NCBI GenBank assembly: GCA_038202885.1
Contig: JBBREP010000004.1
Location: 1 to 64,000, forward strand
Direction: 5' to 3'
From: JBBREP01 sp038202885
Lineage (GTDB): Bacteria; Actinomycetota; Acidimicrobiia; IMCC26256; PALSA-610
DNA length: 64,000 nucleotides
The notes under the pieces were generated by a model. The model was not told where the DNA came from, searched no databases, and saw nothing but the letters and a program-made list of their open reading frames with translations. How positions within the stretch are numbered: position 1 is the first letter of the stretch; each line of letters begins with the position of its first letter. Positions 33,838 through 41,905 of this stretch are shown here, one piece after another. A program made the translations under genes and the position numbers.

Positions 33838-35343
33838 ATGAACATTGTCATGTTGCTCGAGATGGCCGCCGACTGCATTGGCGATCGCGTCGCCGTCGGT
33901 TCGCGTGACGGCGGCCTCACCTACGCCGATCTCCTCGACCGCTCGCGCCGCGTCGGCGCCATCGTGGTGGCTTCGCACGCGGAACGCCTTGGCCTGGTCG
34001 ACGTCAACTCCGAGATCGTGCCGCTGCTGCTGTTCGCCGGCGCGATCGCGGGCGTGCCGTTTGCGCCGATCAACTATCGCCTCGCCGACGATCGGCTGCA
34101 GGCGGTCGCGAACCGGATCGCGCCGGCGATGGTCGTATGTGGCGACGGCACCGCCGGACGCCTCGCGGGCGTCGAACTGCTTGCCGTTGTCGGTCGCAGC
34201 GAGCTCGCCGCTTCGATCGGTGACGCCGAACCCAAAGCCGACTCGCACACCGATCCCGACGAGGTCGCAATCTGGCTGTTCACGAGCGGCACCACCGGTG
34301 CGCCCAAAGCCGCACTGCTGCGGCACCGGCACTTGGTGTCGTACGTGCTGTCGACCGTCGACTTCATGGCCGCCGAGGCCGACGAAGCGACGCTCGTGAG
34401 TGTGCCGCCGTATCACATCGCCGGGATGGCGACGATCTTGTCGAACACCTACGCCGGGCGGCGCATTGTGTACCTGCCGCAGTTCGACGCGCACGAGTGG
34501 GTTGCGCTCGCCGAGCAAGAAGCGGTGACGCACGCCATGGTCGTGCCGACGATGCTCGGGCGGATTCTCGACGCGCTCGAGGCGCGCGGGACGACGCTTC
34601 CCGCGTTGCGCCACCTGTCCTATGGCGGCGGCCGCATGCCCGTCTCTGTCATCGAGCGGGCGATGGAATTGCTTCCCCACGCCGGATTCGTCAATGCCTA
34701 CGGGCTCACCGAGACAAGCTCTACCGTTGCCGTGCTCGGCCCGGACGATCATCGCGCCGCCTTCGCCAGCGACGATCCGCTCGTGCGAGTCCGGTTGGGT
34801 TCGGTGGGCCGGCCGTTGCCGACGCTGGAACTCGAGATCCGCGACGCGATGGGCGCAGCCGTGGCGGTCGGCGAAACCGGCGAGATCTATGTGCGCGGCG
34901 ACCAAATCGCGGGCGAGTATCACGGCCGGAGCGCGCTCACCGCCGACGGCTGGTTCCCCACGAACGATGGCGGTCGCCTCGACGCCGCCGGGTTCTTGTT
35001 CGTTGAGGGGCGCCTCGACGATGTGATCGTGCGCGGCGGCGAGAACATGTCGCCCGGCGAGATCGAGGACGTCCTGCTGGCGCATCCCTGTGTCGCCGAC
35101 GCCGCGGTAACAGGCGTGCCCGACGACGAATGGGGCGAGGTGGTTGCGGCCGCCGTCGTCCTGCAGACTGGCACCGCAGCGAACGAAGTCGAATTGCAGA
35201 CCTGGGTGCGAGAGCACCTCCGGTCGTCGCACACGCCGACGATCGTCGACGTGCGCGCCGAGTTGCCCTACAACGAGACCGGCAAGCTCGTGCGGCGCGT
35301 GCTGCGAGACGAGCTCGCCGCGATCGCCCGGGCGCGATCGTGA
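33838..35343 (+). CDS. AMP-dependent acyl-CoA synthetase/ligase
   Basis: 501 aa from ATG 33838. Adenylation-domain signatures: LFTSGTTGAPKAALLRH (P-loop), the YGLTETSS motif, the DGWFPTNDGG motif with the ribose-binding Asp, and the hinge region GRLDDVIVRGGENMSPGEIE. The C-terminal catalytic lysine is in YNETGKLVRR. It activates a carboxylic acid as acyl-adenylate and then thioester; the acid is unknown. Its stop overlaps the start of the SDR gene by one base (TGATG), so the two are coupled. Confidence 0.95.
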   Translation: MNIVMLLEMAADCIGDRVAVGSRDGGLTYADLLDRSRRVGAIVVASHAERLGLVDVNSEIVPLLLFAGAIAGVPFAPINYRLADDRLQAVANRIAPAMVVCGDGTAGRLAGVELLAVVGRSELAASIGDAEPKADSHTDPDEVAIWLFTSGTTGAPKAALLRHRHLVSYVLSTVDFMAAEADEATLVSVPPYHIAGMATILSNTYAGRRIVYLPQFDAHEWVALAEQEAVTHAMVVPTMLGRILDALEARGTTLPALRHLSYGGGRMPVSVIERAMELLPHAGFVNAYGLTETSSTVAVLGPDDHRAAFASDDPLVRVRLGSVGRPLPTLELEIRDAMGAAVAVGETGEIYVRGDQIAGEYHGRSALTADGWFPTNDGGRLDAAGFLFVEGRLDDVIVRGGENMSPGEIEDVLLAHPCVADAAVTGVPDDEWGEVVAAAVVLQTGTAANEVELQTWVREHLRSSHTPTIVDVRAELPYNETGKLVRRVLRDELAAIARARS

Positions 35344-36095
35344 TGGCGTCGTTCGACCTGGCGGGCAAGGTCGCGGTGGTCACAGGTGGGAGCCGGGGGC
35401 TCGGCCGTGCGATCGTGCGTGGCTTGGCCGAGGCCGGCGCCGACGTCGTGGTGGCGTCGAGAAAGCTCGAAGCATGTGACACGGTGGCGCGCGAGGTCGC
35501 GGGCGCGACGGGCCGCGAGACGCTGGCGGTTGCGTGCCACGTCGGACGCTGGGCCGACTGCGACGCGCTCGTGGCCACGACGCTGGAACGATTCGGTCGG
35601 ATCGACGTGCTCGTCAGCAACGCTGGGATGTCGCCGCTGTACGACGATCTCGCGAGTGTCACCGAGGAGCTCTACGACAAGACGCTCGCGGTGAACCTCA
35701 AAGGTCCGTTCCGCCTTGGTGCGCTCGTCGGCACGCACATGCGCGAACGCGGTGGTGGTTCGATCATCAACGTGGGCACGATCGGTTCGCTCATCGCAAG
35801 TCCCCACGAGCTTCCGTACGCCTGTGCGAAAGCCGGCCTCAACGCGTTGACCGTCGGCCTCGCGGAAGCGTTCGCGCCGACGGTGCGGGTGAACGCGATC
35901 CTTCCCGGCGCCTTTCGCACCGACGTGACCAAGGCGTGGCCGCCCGACATGCTCGATGGACGCTTCGTTCCACTGGGCCGCCTCGGTGAGCCCGAAGAAA
36001 TCGTCGGGCTCGCGCTCTACCTCGCGAGCGGGGCATCGAGCTACACCACTGGGGCGATCATGCGCGTCGATGGTGGCGTCGCTCGCAAGGTGTGA
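35343..36095 (+). CDS. short-chain dehydrogenase/reductase
   Basis: 250 aa. Rossmann motif TGGSRGLG near residue 14, NAG in VLVSNAGMS, catalytic Ser-Tyr-Lys set with 'ELPYACAKAGLNALT', and the typical C-terminal LPGAFRTDVTKAW then TGAIMRVDGG. This is a classical SDR similar to 3-oxoacyl reductases. It is translationally coupled to the acyl-CoA ligase and immediately precedes the LLM enzyme, which fits beta-oxidation-like processing of a ring or side-chain substrate. Confidence 0.95.
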   Translation: MASFDLAGKVAVVTGGSRGLGRAIVRGLAEAGADVVVASRKLEACDTVAREVAGATGRETLAVACHVGRWADCDALVATTLERFGRIDVLVSNAGMSPLYDDLASVTEELYDKTLAVNLKGPFRLGALVGTHMRERGGGSIINVGTIGSLIASPHELPYACAKAGLNALTVGLAEAFAPTVRVNAILPGAFRTDVTKAWPPDMLDGRFVPLGRLGEPEEIVGLALYLASGASSYTTGAIMRVDGGVARKV

Positions 36096-36121
36096 CGCTC
36101 ACCACGGGTAGGTTCTTGGCG

Positions 36122-37060
36122 ATGGCCAGTCTTCGACCATTTCGATTCGCCGCCGACATGCAGCATCCGATCGCAGGCCGTTCGTGGACTGACTCGGCTC
36201 GTGAGCTCGAGGCGCTTGGCTACTCGACGCTGTTCGTGCCCGACCACTTCGACGAGGGCTTGGGGCCGATCGCCGCCATGGCCGCGGCCGCGGTGGTCAC
36301 CACCACCCTGCGCATCGGCGCGCTGGTGTTCGACTGCGACTTCCGTCATCCGGCTGTACTTGCTCGTGAACTCGCGACGATCGACCAGCTGTCGGAGGGG
36401 CGACTTGAAGTCGGTCTCGGCGCGGGATGGAAACGAATCGATTATGAGCGGTCCGGCATTCCGATGGACGCGCCCAAGGTTCGTGTCGATCGCATGATCG
36501 AGCACACACGTGTGTTGCAGGGGCTGTTCGGCGCAACGCCGTTCACCTTTCACGGCGAGCACTACCAGATCACCGAGCTCGACGGCACTCCGAAGCCGTA
36601 TCGCCCGGAAGGCCCACCGTTCCTTATTGGTGGCGGCGCGCCGCGAGTGCTGCGATTCGCAGCGCGCGAGGCCGACATCGTGGGCGTCAACGCCTCGATC
36701 CACTCGGGCCAGGTCGACACCGCGGCGGCGCACGACGCGCTCCCTGCGAGTATCGACGAAAAGGTGGCCTGGGTACGCGCCGCGGCGGGCGAGCGCCTTG
36801 CGGACCTCGAGATCAACGCGTGGTTGTCCGTGGCGGCGGTCACCGACGATGCCGCAGGGCTTGCCGAGGCGCTCTCCGGCGTGTTCGCCGCCAGCCCCGA
36901 CGAGGTGTTGGGTTCGCCGCTCACGCTCATTGGGTCGTTGCCCGAGATCGTGGATCGCCTCCAGGAACGGCGAGAACGTTGGGGGTACTCGTATCACGTG
37001 ATCCCGCACGACAAGCTCGTCGAATTCGGGCCGGTCGTCGCCGCACTTGCCGGGGGCTGA
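36122..37060 (+). CDS. LLM-class F420-dependent oxidoreductase (TIGR03621-like)
   Basis: 312 aa from ATG 36122; a GTG at 36092, overlapping the SDR stop as GTGA, is an alternative that adds ten residues. It matches the group typified by MSMEG_2516: 'RPFRFAADMQHP', 'ELEALGYSTLFVPDHFDE', 'LEVGLGAGWKRIDYERSGIPMD' in parts, and PPFLIGGGAPRVLRFAARE. These proteins are predicted to bind F420. It ends the operon that starts at 33305. Confidence 0.92.
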   Translation: MASLRPFRFAADMQHPIAGRSWTDSARELEALGYSTLFVPDHFDEGLGPIAAMAAAAVVTTTLRIGALVFDCDFRHPAVLARELATIDQLSEGRLEVGLGAGWKRIDYERSGIPMDAPKVRVDRMIEHTRVLQGLFGATPFTFHGEHYQITELDGTPKPYRPEGPPFLIGGGAPRVLRFAAREADIVGVNASIHSGQVDTAAAHDALPASIDEKVAWVRAAAGERLADLEINAWLSVAAVTDDAAGLAEALSGVFAASPDEVLGSPLTLIGSLPEIVDRLQERRERWGYSYHVIPHDKLVEFGPVVAALAGG

Positions 37061-37222
37061 ATCGCGTCTATTGATGCATGACAACCCGCTTGGATGAGCC
37101 GGTATTTTGTTTGAGCCGGTGATTGTCCGCGAACGTTCGTCGCCACGCGATGATGCGGCATTGCTCCTAATCTCTGCTAACTTCGTGAGCGCTCGTGGGG
37201 ATCCAGCCATCCCAGAAAGTAG

Positions 37223-37636
37223 ATGTCTATGCCCCGTAAGAGCACGAAGATGACCGACGCGCACAAGGCTGCGCTGGCGGCCGGACGTGAACAGAGCCGA
37301 GCGGTTCGCGATTACCTCGAAGCGTTCGAGGCCGCCAAGCCCCGCCGCGGTCGCAAGCGCACGCCGGCCTCGATCAAGAAGCGCCTGACCGCGATCGAGA
37401 GCGCATTGGCCGACGCCTCGGCGTTGCAGCGTCTCCTTCTGACTCAGGAGCGGACCGACCTCGAGTACGAACTCGAGACGATCAGCGAAGGCGTCGATCT
37501 CACGTCGTACGAAAAGGGCTTCGTCAAGCACGCCCGCGCGTACGCAGAGACGAAGGGCATCACCTACGCCACGTTCCGCAGCGTCGGTGTTCCACCCGAG
37601 GTGCTCCAGCGCGCTGGTATCACCCGCGGAATGTGA
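37223..37636 (+). CDS. small conserved basic protein, actinobacterial
   Basis: 137 aa from ATG 37223 (a second ATG two codons later is equally possible). The N-terminal half is basic and helical (MPRKSTKMTDAHKAALAAG, RRGRKRTPASIKKRLTAIE), then a coiled-coil helix (LLTQERTDLEYELET) and a C-terminal segment ending 'YATFRSVGVPPEVLQRAGI', which looks like a small three-helix unit. Proteins of this length and pattern are common in Acidimicrobiia and related actinobacteria but have no known role; DNA or RNA binding is possible from the charge. Confidence 0.75.
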   Translation: MSMPRKSTKMTDAHKAALAAGREQSRAVRDYLEAFEAAKPRRGRKRTPASIKKRLTAIESALADASALQRLLLTQERTDLEYELETISEGVDLTSYEKGFVKHARAYAETKGITYATFRSVGVPPEVLQRAGITRGM

Positions 37637-37847
37637 CCGACCGCCGCGAGCGCGGCGACCGGTCACCGAGAAGGGCAAGTTGGTTCTTGCGGCATGGAGT
37701 TCCCGAGCGGAGCGACACGCCATGAGAATGCGCCGCACGGCGCGTCACGGGCAGTGAGTGTTATGACTTGTCGAATGGCTTGCCATCGGCGCCGAGGTAC
37801 TACCAGTTGTTACCGAGGCCTTGCCCGTTGACGTTGCCGGGCGGAAG

Positions 37848-38663
37848 TCAACCCATCTTGGGAAGGTTCGCCTCGAGTTGCCCCGACACCATGGCGCCGA
37901 GGAAACCGCCATCGACGTGGAGTGATTCACCGGCGATGTAGCTCGAACGGGGGCTGTTGAGGTACAGCAGCGGCCACGCCTGTTCCTCTGCGGTCGAGCG
38001 CCGCCCCGAAGGGCCGACGAACGCGTCGATCAGGTCCTTGCCGTTCTCGTTCTCGAAGAACGGCATCATCGCTGTATCGGTCGGTCCGGGATTCGTGCAG
38101 TTCAAACGGATGCCCTGCTTGATGAGCGCCGACGCACGCCATGCGACCCATGCATTGATGGCCTTCTTGGAAAAGAGATAGCCCGGCGCGATCAACTTCG
38201 GATTGGCCTCGCACCACGCCTTGGCCTCTGCGAAGTCGGTCATCGTCACAAAAGCCAGCAACGTAGCGATCTCGTTTTGCCAACCGAGCCCGGCGTTTGA
38301 CGCCACGCATACCGCGGCAGATCCGGCCGGCATCTTGGGTACGAGTGCATCAATGAGATACCGCGCGCCGATGAAGTTCACGGTGACGGTGTCGACGTCC
38401 GAGAACGGCGGACCGGGAAGGCCAGCCACGCTGAAGACGCCGTCGACCGGAGCGTCGATCGAAGCCACGACGGCGTCGATCGACGACCGATCGCGCAGGT
38501 CGATCGTCTGTGATGTGGCGCCGGCGAGTTCCGTCGGCTTCACGTCGAGTGCGGTGACGTGCGCGCCGAGCTCGATGAGCAACGCTGCGGTCGCGGCACC
38601 CATGCCCGATGCCGCGCCGGTGACGAGCACTCGCTTGCCGGCATAACCCAAGACGTCGTCCAC
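37848..38663 (-). CDS. short-chain dehydrogenase (coniferyl-alcohol dehydrogenase/3-alpha-HSD-like)
   Basis: 271 aa. N-terminal TGAASGMG cofactor motif; the aspartate in LDVKP suggests NAD(H). The sequence is of the HSDH/coniferyl-alcohol dehydrogenase type: a Ser in CVASNAGLGW, catalytic YLFSKKAINAW, and CTNPGPTDTAM after it. Immediately after the TGA the same frame continues to look coding (LPPGNVNGQGLGNNW, TAG, YLGADGKPFDK, then TAA), so the terminus may have been shortened by mutation. See findings. Confidence 0.92.
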   Translation of the reverse strand: MDDVLGYAGKRVLVTGAASGMGAATAALLIELGAHVTALDVKPTELAGATSQTIDLRDRSSIDAVVASIDAPVDGVFSVAGLPGPPFSDVDTVTVNFIGARYLIDALVPKMPAGSAAVCVASNAGLGWQNEIATLLAFVTMTDFAEAKAWCEANPKLIAPGYLFSKKAINAWVAWRASALIKQGIRLNCTNPGPTDTAMMPFFENENGKDLIDAFVGPSGRRSTAEEQAWPLLYLNSPRSSYIAGESLHVDGGFLGAMVSGQLEANLPKMG

Positions 38664-38726
38664 GTGTGGACTCCTTTGTTCGCATTCGCCCGCACGTCCG
38701 TGCGACGCGGAGCGTGCATCGTCGCG

Positions 38727-38755
38727 GCCTCGGGGCCTTTACGCAAACCCGAGGC
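38727..38755 (-). terminator. hairpin spanning the stop of the GGDEF-EAL gene
   Basis: An 8-bp perfect stem (GCCTCGGG at 38727-38734, CCCGAGGC at 38748-38755) has a 13-nt loop that contains the TAA stop of the minus-strand gene at 38739. No T-tract follows. It may act as an actinobacterial-type terminator or protect the transcript end; the role is inferred from position. Confidence 0.5.
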
Positions 38756-41333
38756 CGGTCACTGCCACGTCGGCGAAGGTGTCATGCACTTCGAGGCGCT
38801 GCCTGCGCACCAGCCATCGTGCGAGGTCGCGCTCGGGAATCGGCCGACTCAGGTGGTAGCCCTGCGCCTCGTCGCAGCCGAGCAACATGAGCTGCTCCCA
38901 GGTGAGCCGGTCTTCGACGCCCTCGGCGACCACGGTGAGGCCGAGGTTGTGACCGAGGTCGATGATCGCCTTGACGATTCCGGGGTCACCGTCGGGCGAT
39001 GCGAGGCGTTGCACGAACCGTTGGTCGATCTTGACCTCTTGCACCGGCAACGTGTGCAGGTACGCGAGCGACGAGTATCCGGTGCCGAAGTCGTCGACCG
39101 ACAGGCGCACGCCGAGTTCGTGCAGCGCTGTGATGATGGCCCGCGCCCGACTGAGTTCGAGCACGCCCGACTCGGTGATCTCGAGTGTCACCTGCTCGGC
39201 CGGAACGACACGACGGGTCAGCATCTCGCGGAGGCGTTCGGGGAACTTCATGTCGACGAGGCAGGTCGCCGAGACGTTCACGGCCACGCCGATGGGCGCG
39301 CCGAGCGACCGCCAGTGTGCGCAATCGAGCAACGCCCGGTCGAGGACGTAGTCGGTGAGTTGGCCGATGAGTCCGTTCTGCTCCGCCACCGAAATGAACT
39401 CCGATGGTGCGATGAGCCCGTACTCCTCGTGCTGCCAGCGCGCGAGGGCCTCAGCGCCGACGATCGCACCATCGAGGCGCGCCTTTGGCTGGTAGTAGAC
39501 GACAATGTCGCCTCGCTCCATGGCCGCGCGCATCGAACTCGCGAATTCGAGTCGCTCGAGCGAGTGTGGGTCTTGCGTCGGGTCATACAGCTGCACGCCA
39601 CTCTTGGTGCGTTTGGCCTCGTACATGGCGACATCAGCCCGTTGGAGCAAGAGCGACGACTCGGCGCCGTCTTCGGGCGCGAGCGCGATCCCGATACTCG
39701 ACTGGATCTCGATGACGACGTCGCCGACGCGCACCGGGAGATCGAGCGCGCCGCGGATCGCGTCGGCGACGTTGACGGCGTCGCCGGCGATCGTTACCGC
39801 CGGTAACAGCACCGCGAACTCATCGCCGCCAAAGCGGGCCACGGTCGCGGTCTCGTCGATGCTCTGGTGAACTCGGCGCGCGACCTCTTGCAGGAGCACG
39901 TCACCGGAAAAGTGCCCGAGCGTGTCGTTCACCTCCTTGAAGCGGTCGAGGTCCATGAGTAACACCCCGACCATCGGCGCGCCGTCGTTGAAGCCTCGGG
40001 TTTCCGCGGCGGCGAGGGAATGATCGAGCCGGCGGAGGAACTCGGTGCGGTTCGGCAGGCCCGTCAGCGCGTCGTGCAAGGCCTGGAACTCACGTTCACG
40101 CGCTTCGGTGGTCAGCCGGTCGATCAGACGGCTGTTCTCGAGTGCGACGCTCGCGTGGTTCGCGAGCGTTTCGACGAGCATGCCGTCGTGTTCGTCGAAC
40201 GTGCTTGTCTCACCGATGCGTTCGCCGAGGACGAGCACGCCAACCACGCTGCCATCGCCCTGGAGCGGTGCCACGACGTAGTCCCGCACTTGCAACGTCT
40301 CTCGCAGACTGACCTCGTGCGCATCGTTCGCCCAGCGGGCGACCACCGCAACCGATCGCCGCGTCACGGCCTCACGCACAATCGGTTCGGCGAGGATCGC
40401 GCCCGTTCGGTCGGGGCGGATCTCGAGCTCACGCGAGCCTCGGAGCTCGCAGAACACCGTCTCGCCGGTCCCATCGTCACTGGCGAGCAGCACGATGAGC
40501 GCGTACTCGACGCGCATCAGTTGGCGGGCCTGTTGAAGCACGCGTTCCATCACGATCGGCGCCGAGTTGCCGCTGCCGATGGCCCTTGTGAAGTCGTGGA
40601 ACAGTTGCAGCCGTTCGAAGCGGCGTTGCAGCGACGTGTAGCTGCGGTACGCCATCGAAAGGTTGCACGCGACCACGCCCAGGAGAAGCAATGCCAGCCA
40701 CGATCGTTCGACGATCATCGCGACGAGCAGTGCGATCGTGGTGTTCGTGACCGCGGTGAACGCGCCCGCGAGCAGGACTTGGCGGGCACTCGCGACCGCA
40801 CCGTGCCAGCGAATCGCAAGAAAAACCGCGCCGATGCTCACGACATCGGCACCAGCGATGGCGACGATCATCGCGAACCACACCACGGGCGAGTCGACGG
40901 GTCGACCGTGGGCGATCCATTGCAACAACGCCAGTGCCGCGACGCACTCCGCGAGGAACATGCTCAAGTTGAAGAAGACTTTGTGGAGTCGCGTACGTTC
41001 GTCGAGCAGCAGGTAGACCAGCTCGCCCACCATGCGCGCCACAATCAGGCCGAGTGGTGAGGCGAAGAGCAGTCCGAGCACGAGCGGTGCTTCGCTGAAC
41101 GTGAACGTGTGCGTCTCGTGGTCGATTTCGAGGTGGAATTTGAGCGTCTCGGCGAGGGCGAATCCGACTGCGAGCGCCCACCACGCAACGGGATGACGTG
41201 GTGTCGACAAGTGCGGGGCGAGCGGCACGAGTGCCGCAAGCGAGACCGCGCTCAACGCCGCGCCGAGAGCGATGGTGTTGCGTTCGGCCCGTCGCCGCGC
41301 GTGCTCGCGGCGTTGCATTTGGTCTGTGCCCAT
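38739..41333 (-). CDS. membrane GGDEF-EAL protein (cyclic di-GMP turnover) with GAF domain
   Basis: 864 aa from ATG 41333 (AAGGTGGG upstream). Residues about 20-240 are a multi-helix membrane sensor region. A GAF-like domain follows (FHDFTRAIGSGNSAPIVMERVLQQA, LRETLQVRDYVVAPLQGDG, VETLANHASVALENS). The GGDEF domain (about 435-595) has an intact ARFGGDEF at 502-506, but no RxxD inhibitory site stands before it. The EAL domain (about 605-850) has intact GAEALARWQ at 628-630, NVSATCL, ESGVLELS, DDFGTGYSSL and KIDQRFV. Both synthesis and hydrolysis of c-di-GMP look possible. The gene is monocistronic. Confidence 0.95.
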   Translation of the reverse strand: MGTDQMQRREHARRRAERNTIALGAALSAVSLAALVPLAPHLSTPRHPVAWWALAVGFALAETLKFHLEIDHETHTFTFSEAPLVLGLLFASPLGLIVARMVGELVYLLLDERTRLHKVFFNLSMFLAECVAALALLQWIAHGRPVDSPVVWFAMIVAIAGADVVSIGAVFLAIRWHGAVASARQVLLAGAFTAVTNTTIALLVAMIVERSWLALLLLGVVACNLSMAYRSYTSLQRRFERLQLFHDFTRAIGSGNSAPIVMERVLQQARQLMRVEYALIVLLASDDGTGETVFCELRGSRELEIRPDRTGAILAEPIVREAVTRRSVAVVARWANDAHEVSLRETLQVRDYVVAPLQGDGSVVGVLVLGERIGETSTFDEHDGMLVETLANHASVALENSRLIDRLTTEAREREFQALHDALTGLPNRTEFLRRLDHSLAAAETRGFNDGAPMVGVLLMDLDRFKEVNDTLGHFSGDVLLQEVARRVHQSIDETATVARFGGDEFAVLLPAVTIAGDAVNVADAIRGALDLPVRVGDVVIEIQSSIGIALAPEDGAESSLLLQRADVAMYEAKRTKSGVQLYDPTQDPHSLERLEFASSMRAAMERGDIVVYYQPKARLDGAIVGAEALARWQHEEYGLIAPSEFISVAEQNGLIGQLTDYVLDRALLDCAHWRSLGAPIGVAVNVSATCLVDMKFPERLREMLTRRVVPAEQVTLEITESGVLELSRARAIITALHELGVRLSVDDFGTGYSSLAYLHTLPVQEVKIDQRFVQRLASPDGDPGIVKAIIDLGHNLGLTVVAEGVEDRLTWEQLMLLGCDEAQGYHLSRPIPERDLARWLVRRQRLEVHDTFADVAVTGLGFA

Positions 41334-41591
41334 GGTTCCCACCTTGTGTGAGCAAAACATCGGCGGGCCTACGCGCGTGCCCAATGGCACATTCGACCTG
41401 GTCCATTCGGTTGACGTATTGACGCTGCGGGCAGGTGTGCTCAGGATCAGCCCGACAACAAACCCCGCGGCTGGCAGCAGTTCCAGTGTGGACGAGGTGT
41501 TGATTCGCAGGCGTGAACTGGTCGCCTGAGCCTGCGGGGAGCCAGTGGCGAAACCGGCGTCCGGCCGCACAACTGGAACAGGAGCATCATC

Positions 41592-41822
41592 ATGGGCAAC
41601 CTTCTCCGCGGCGTTCGCCGCGCCGCTGTCTCGCTCTGTCTCATCGCCGCCGCCGGCGGGATGGCCGCGGCCTCGGGCGCGGGTGCGCACCGCGAGGCTG
41701 GCATCAAGTGGAACCTCGTGCAGGTCATACCGCGAACGCCCGCCACGACGTCATCGCCGGCGCCGGGCACCCTGAACAAGCCGCGGCCGATCGCGTCGAC
41801 GAAGGGCATTCGCTGGTCCTAG
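41592..41822 (+). CDS. small secreted protein upstream of the UnbU-like gene
   Basis: 76 aa from ATG 41592, with AGGAG 8 nt upstream. There is a classical signal peptide (RRAAVSLCLIAAAGGMAAASGAGA), leaving about 45 residues rich in Pro, Thr and Ser. The mature part begins GIKWNLVQV and ends GIRWS, an imperfect repeat of the same five-residue word at both ends. I know no family. It precedes the UnbU-like gene by 83 bp in the same orientation and may form an operon with it. Confidence 0.6.
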   Translation: MGNLLRGVRRAAVSLCLIAAAGGMAAASGAGAHREAGIKWNLVQVIPRTPATTSSPAPGTLNKPRPIASTKGIRWS

Positions 41823-41905
41823 TGAGCCATAGCTGAACGTTGGCCCACCTCATAGGTGCGTGATACTGGTGGGGTGATCGCTTCTGGCCGGGATAGCTGC
41901 GCGCT

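Noticed and set aside
37800..37802. TAG in the SDR extension as a pyrrolysine codon
   Set aside because: Nothing else in the window suggests Pyl use, and the enclosing frame is not proven to be coding.
37848..37850. The TGA of the SDR gene as a second selenocysteine codon
   Set aside because: There is no Cys-type motif, no SECIS-like hairpin within 40 nt, and a TAG follows in the same frame; a mutated or natural terminus is simpler.
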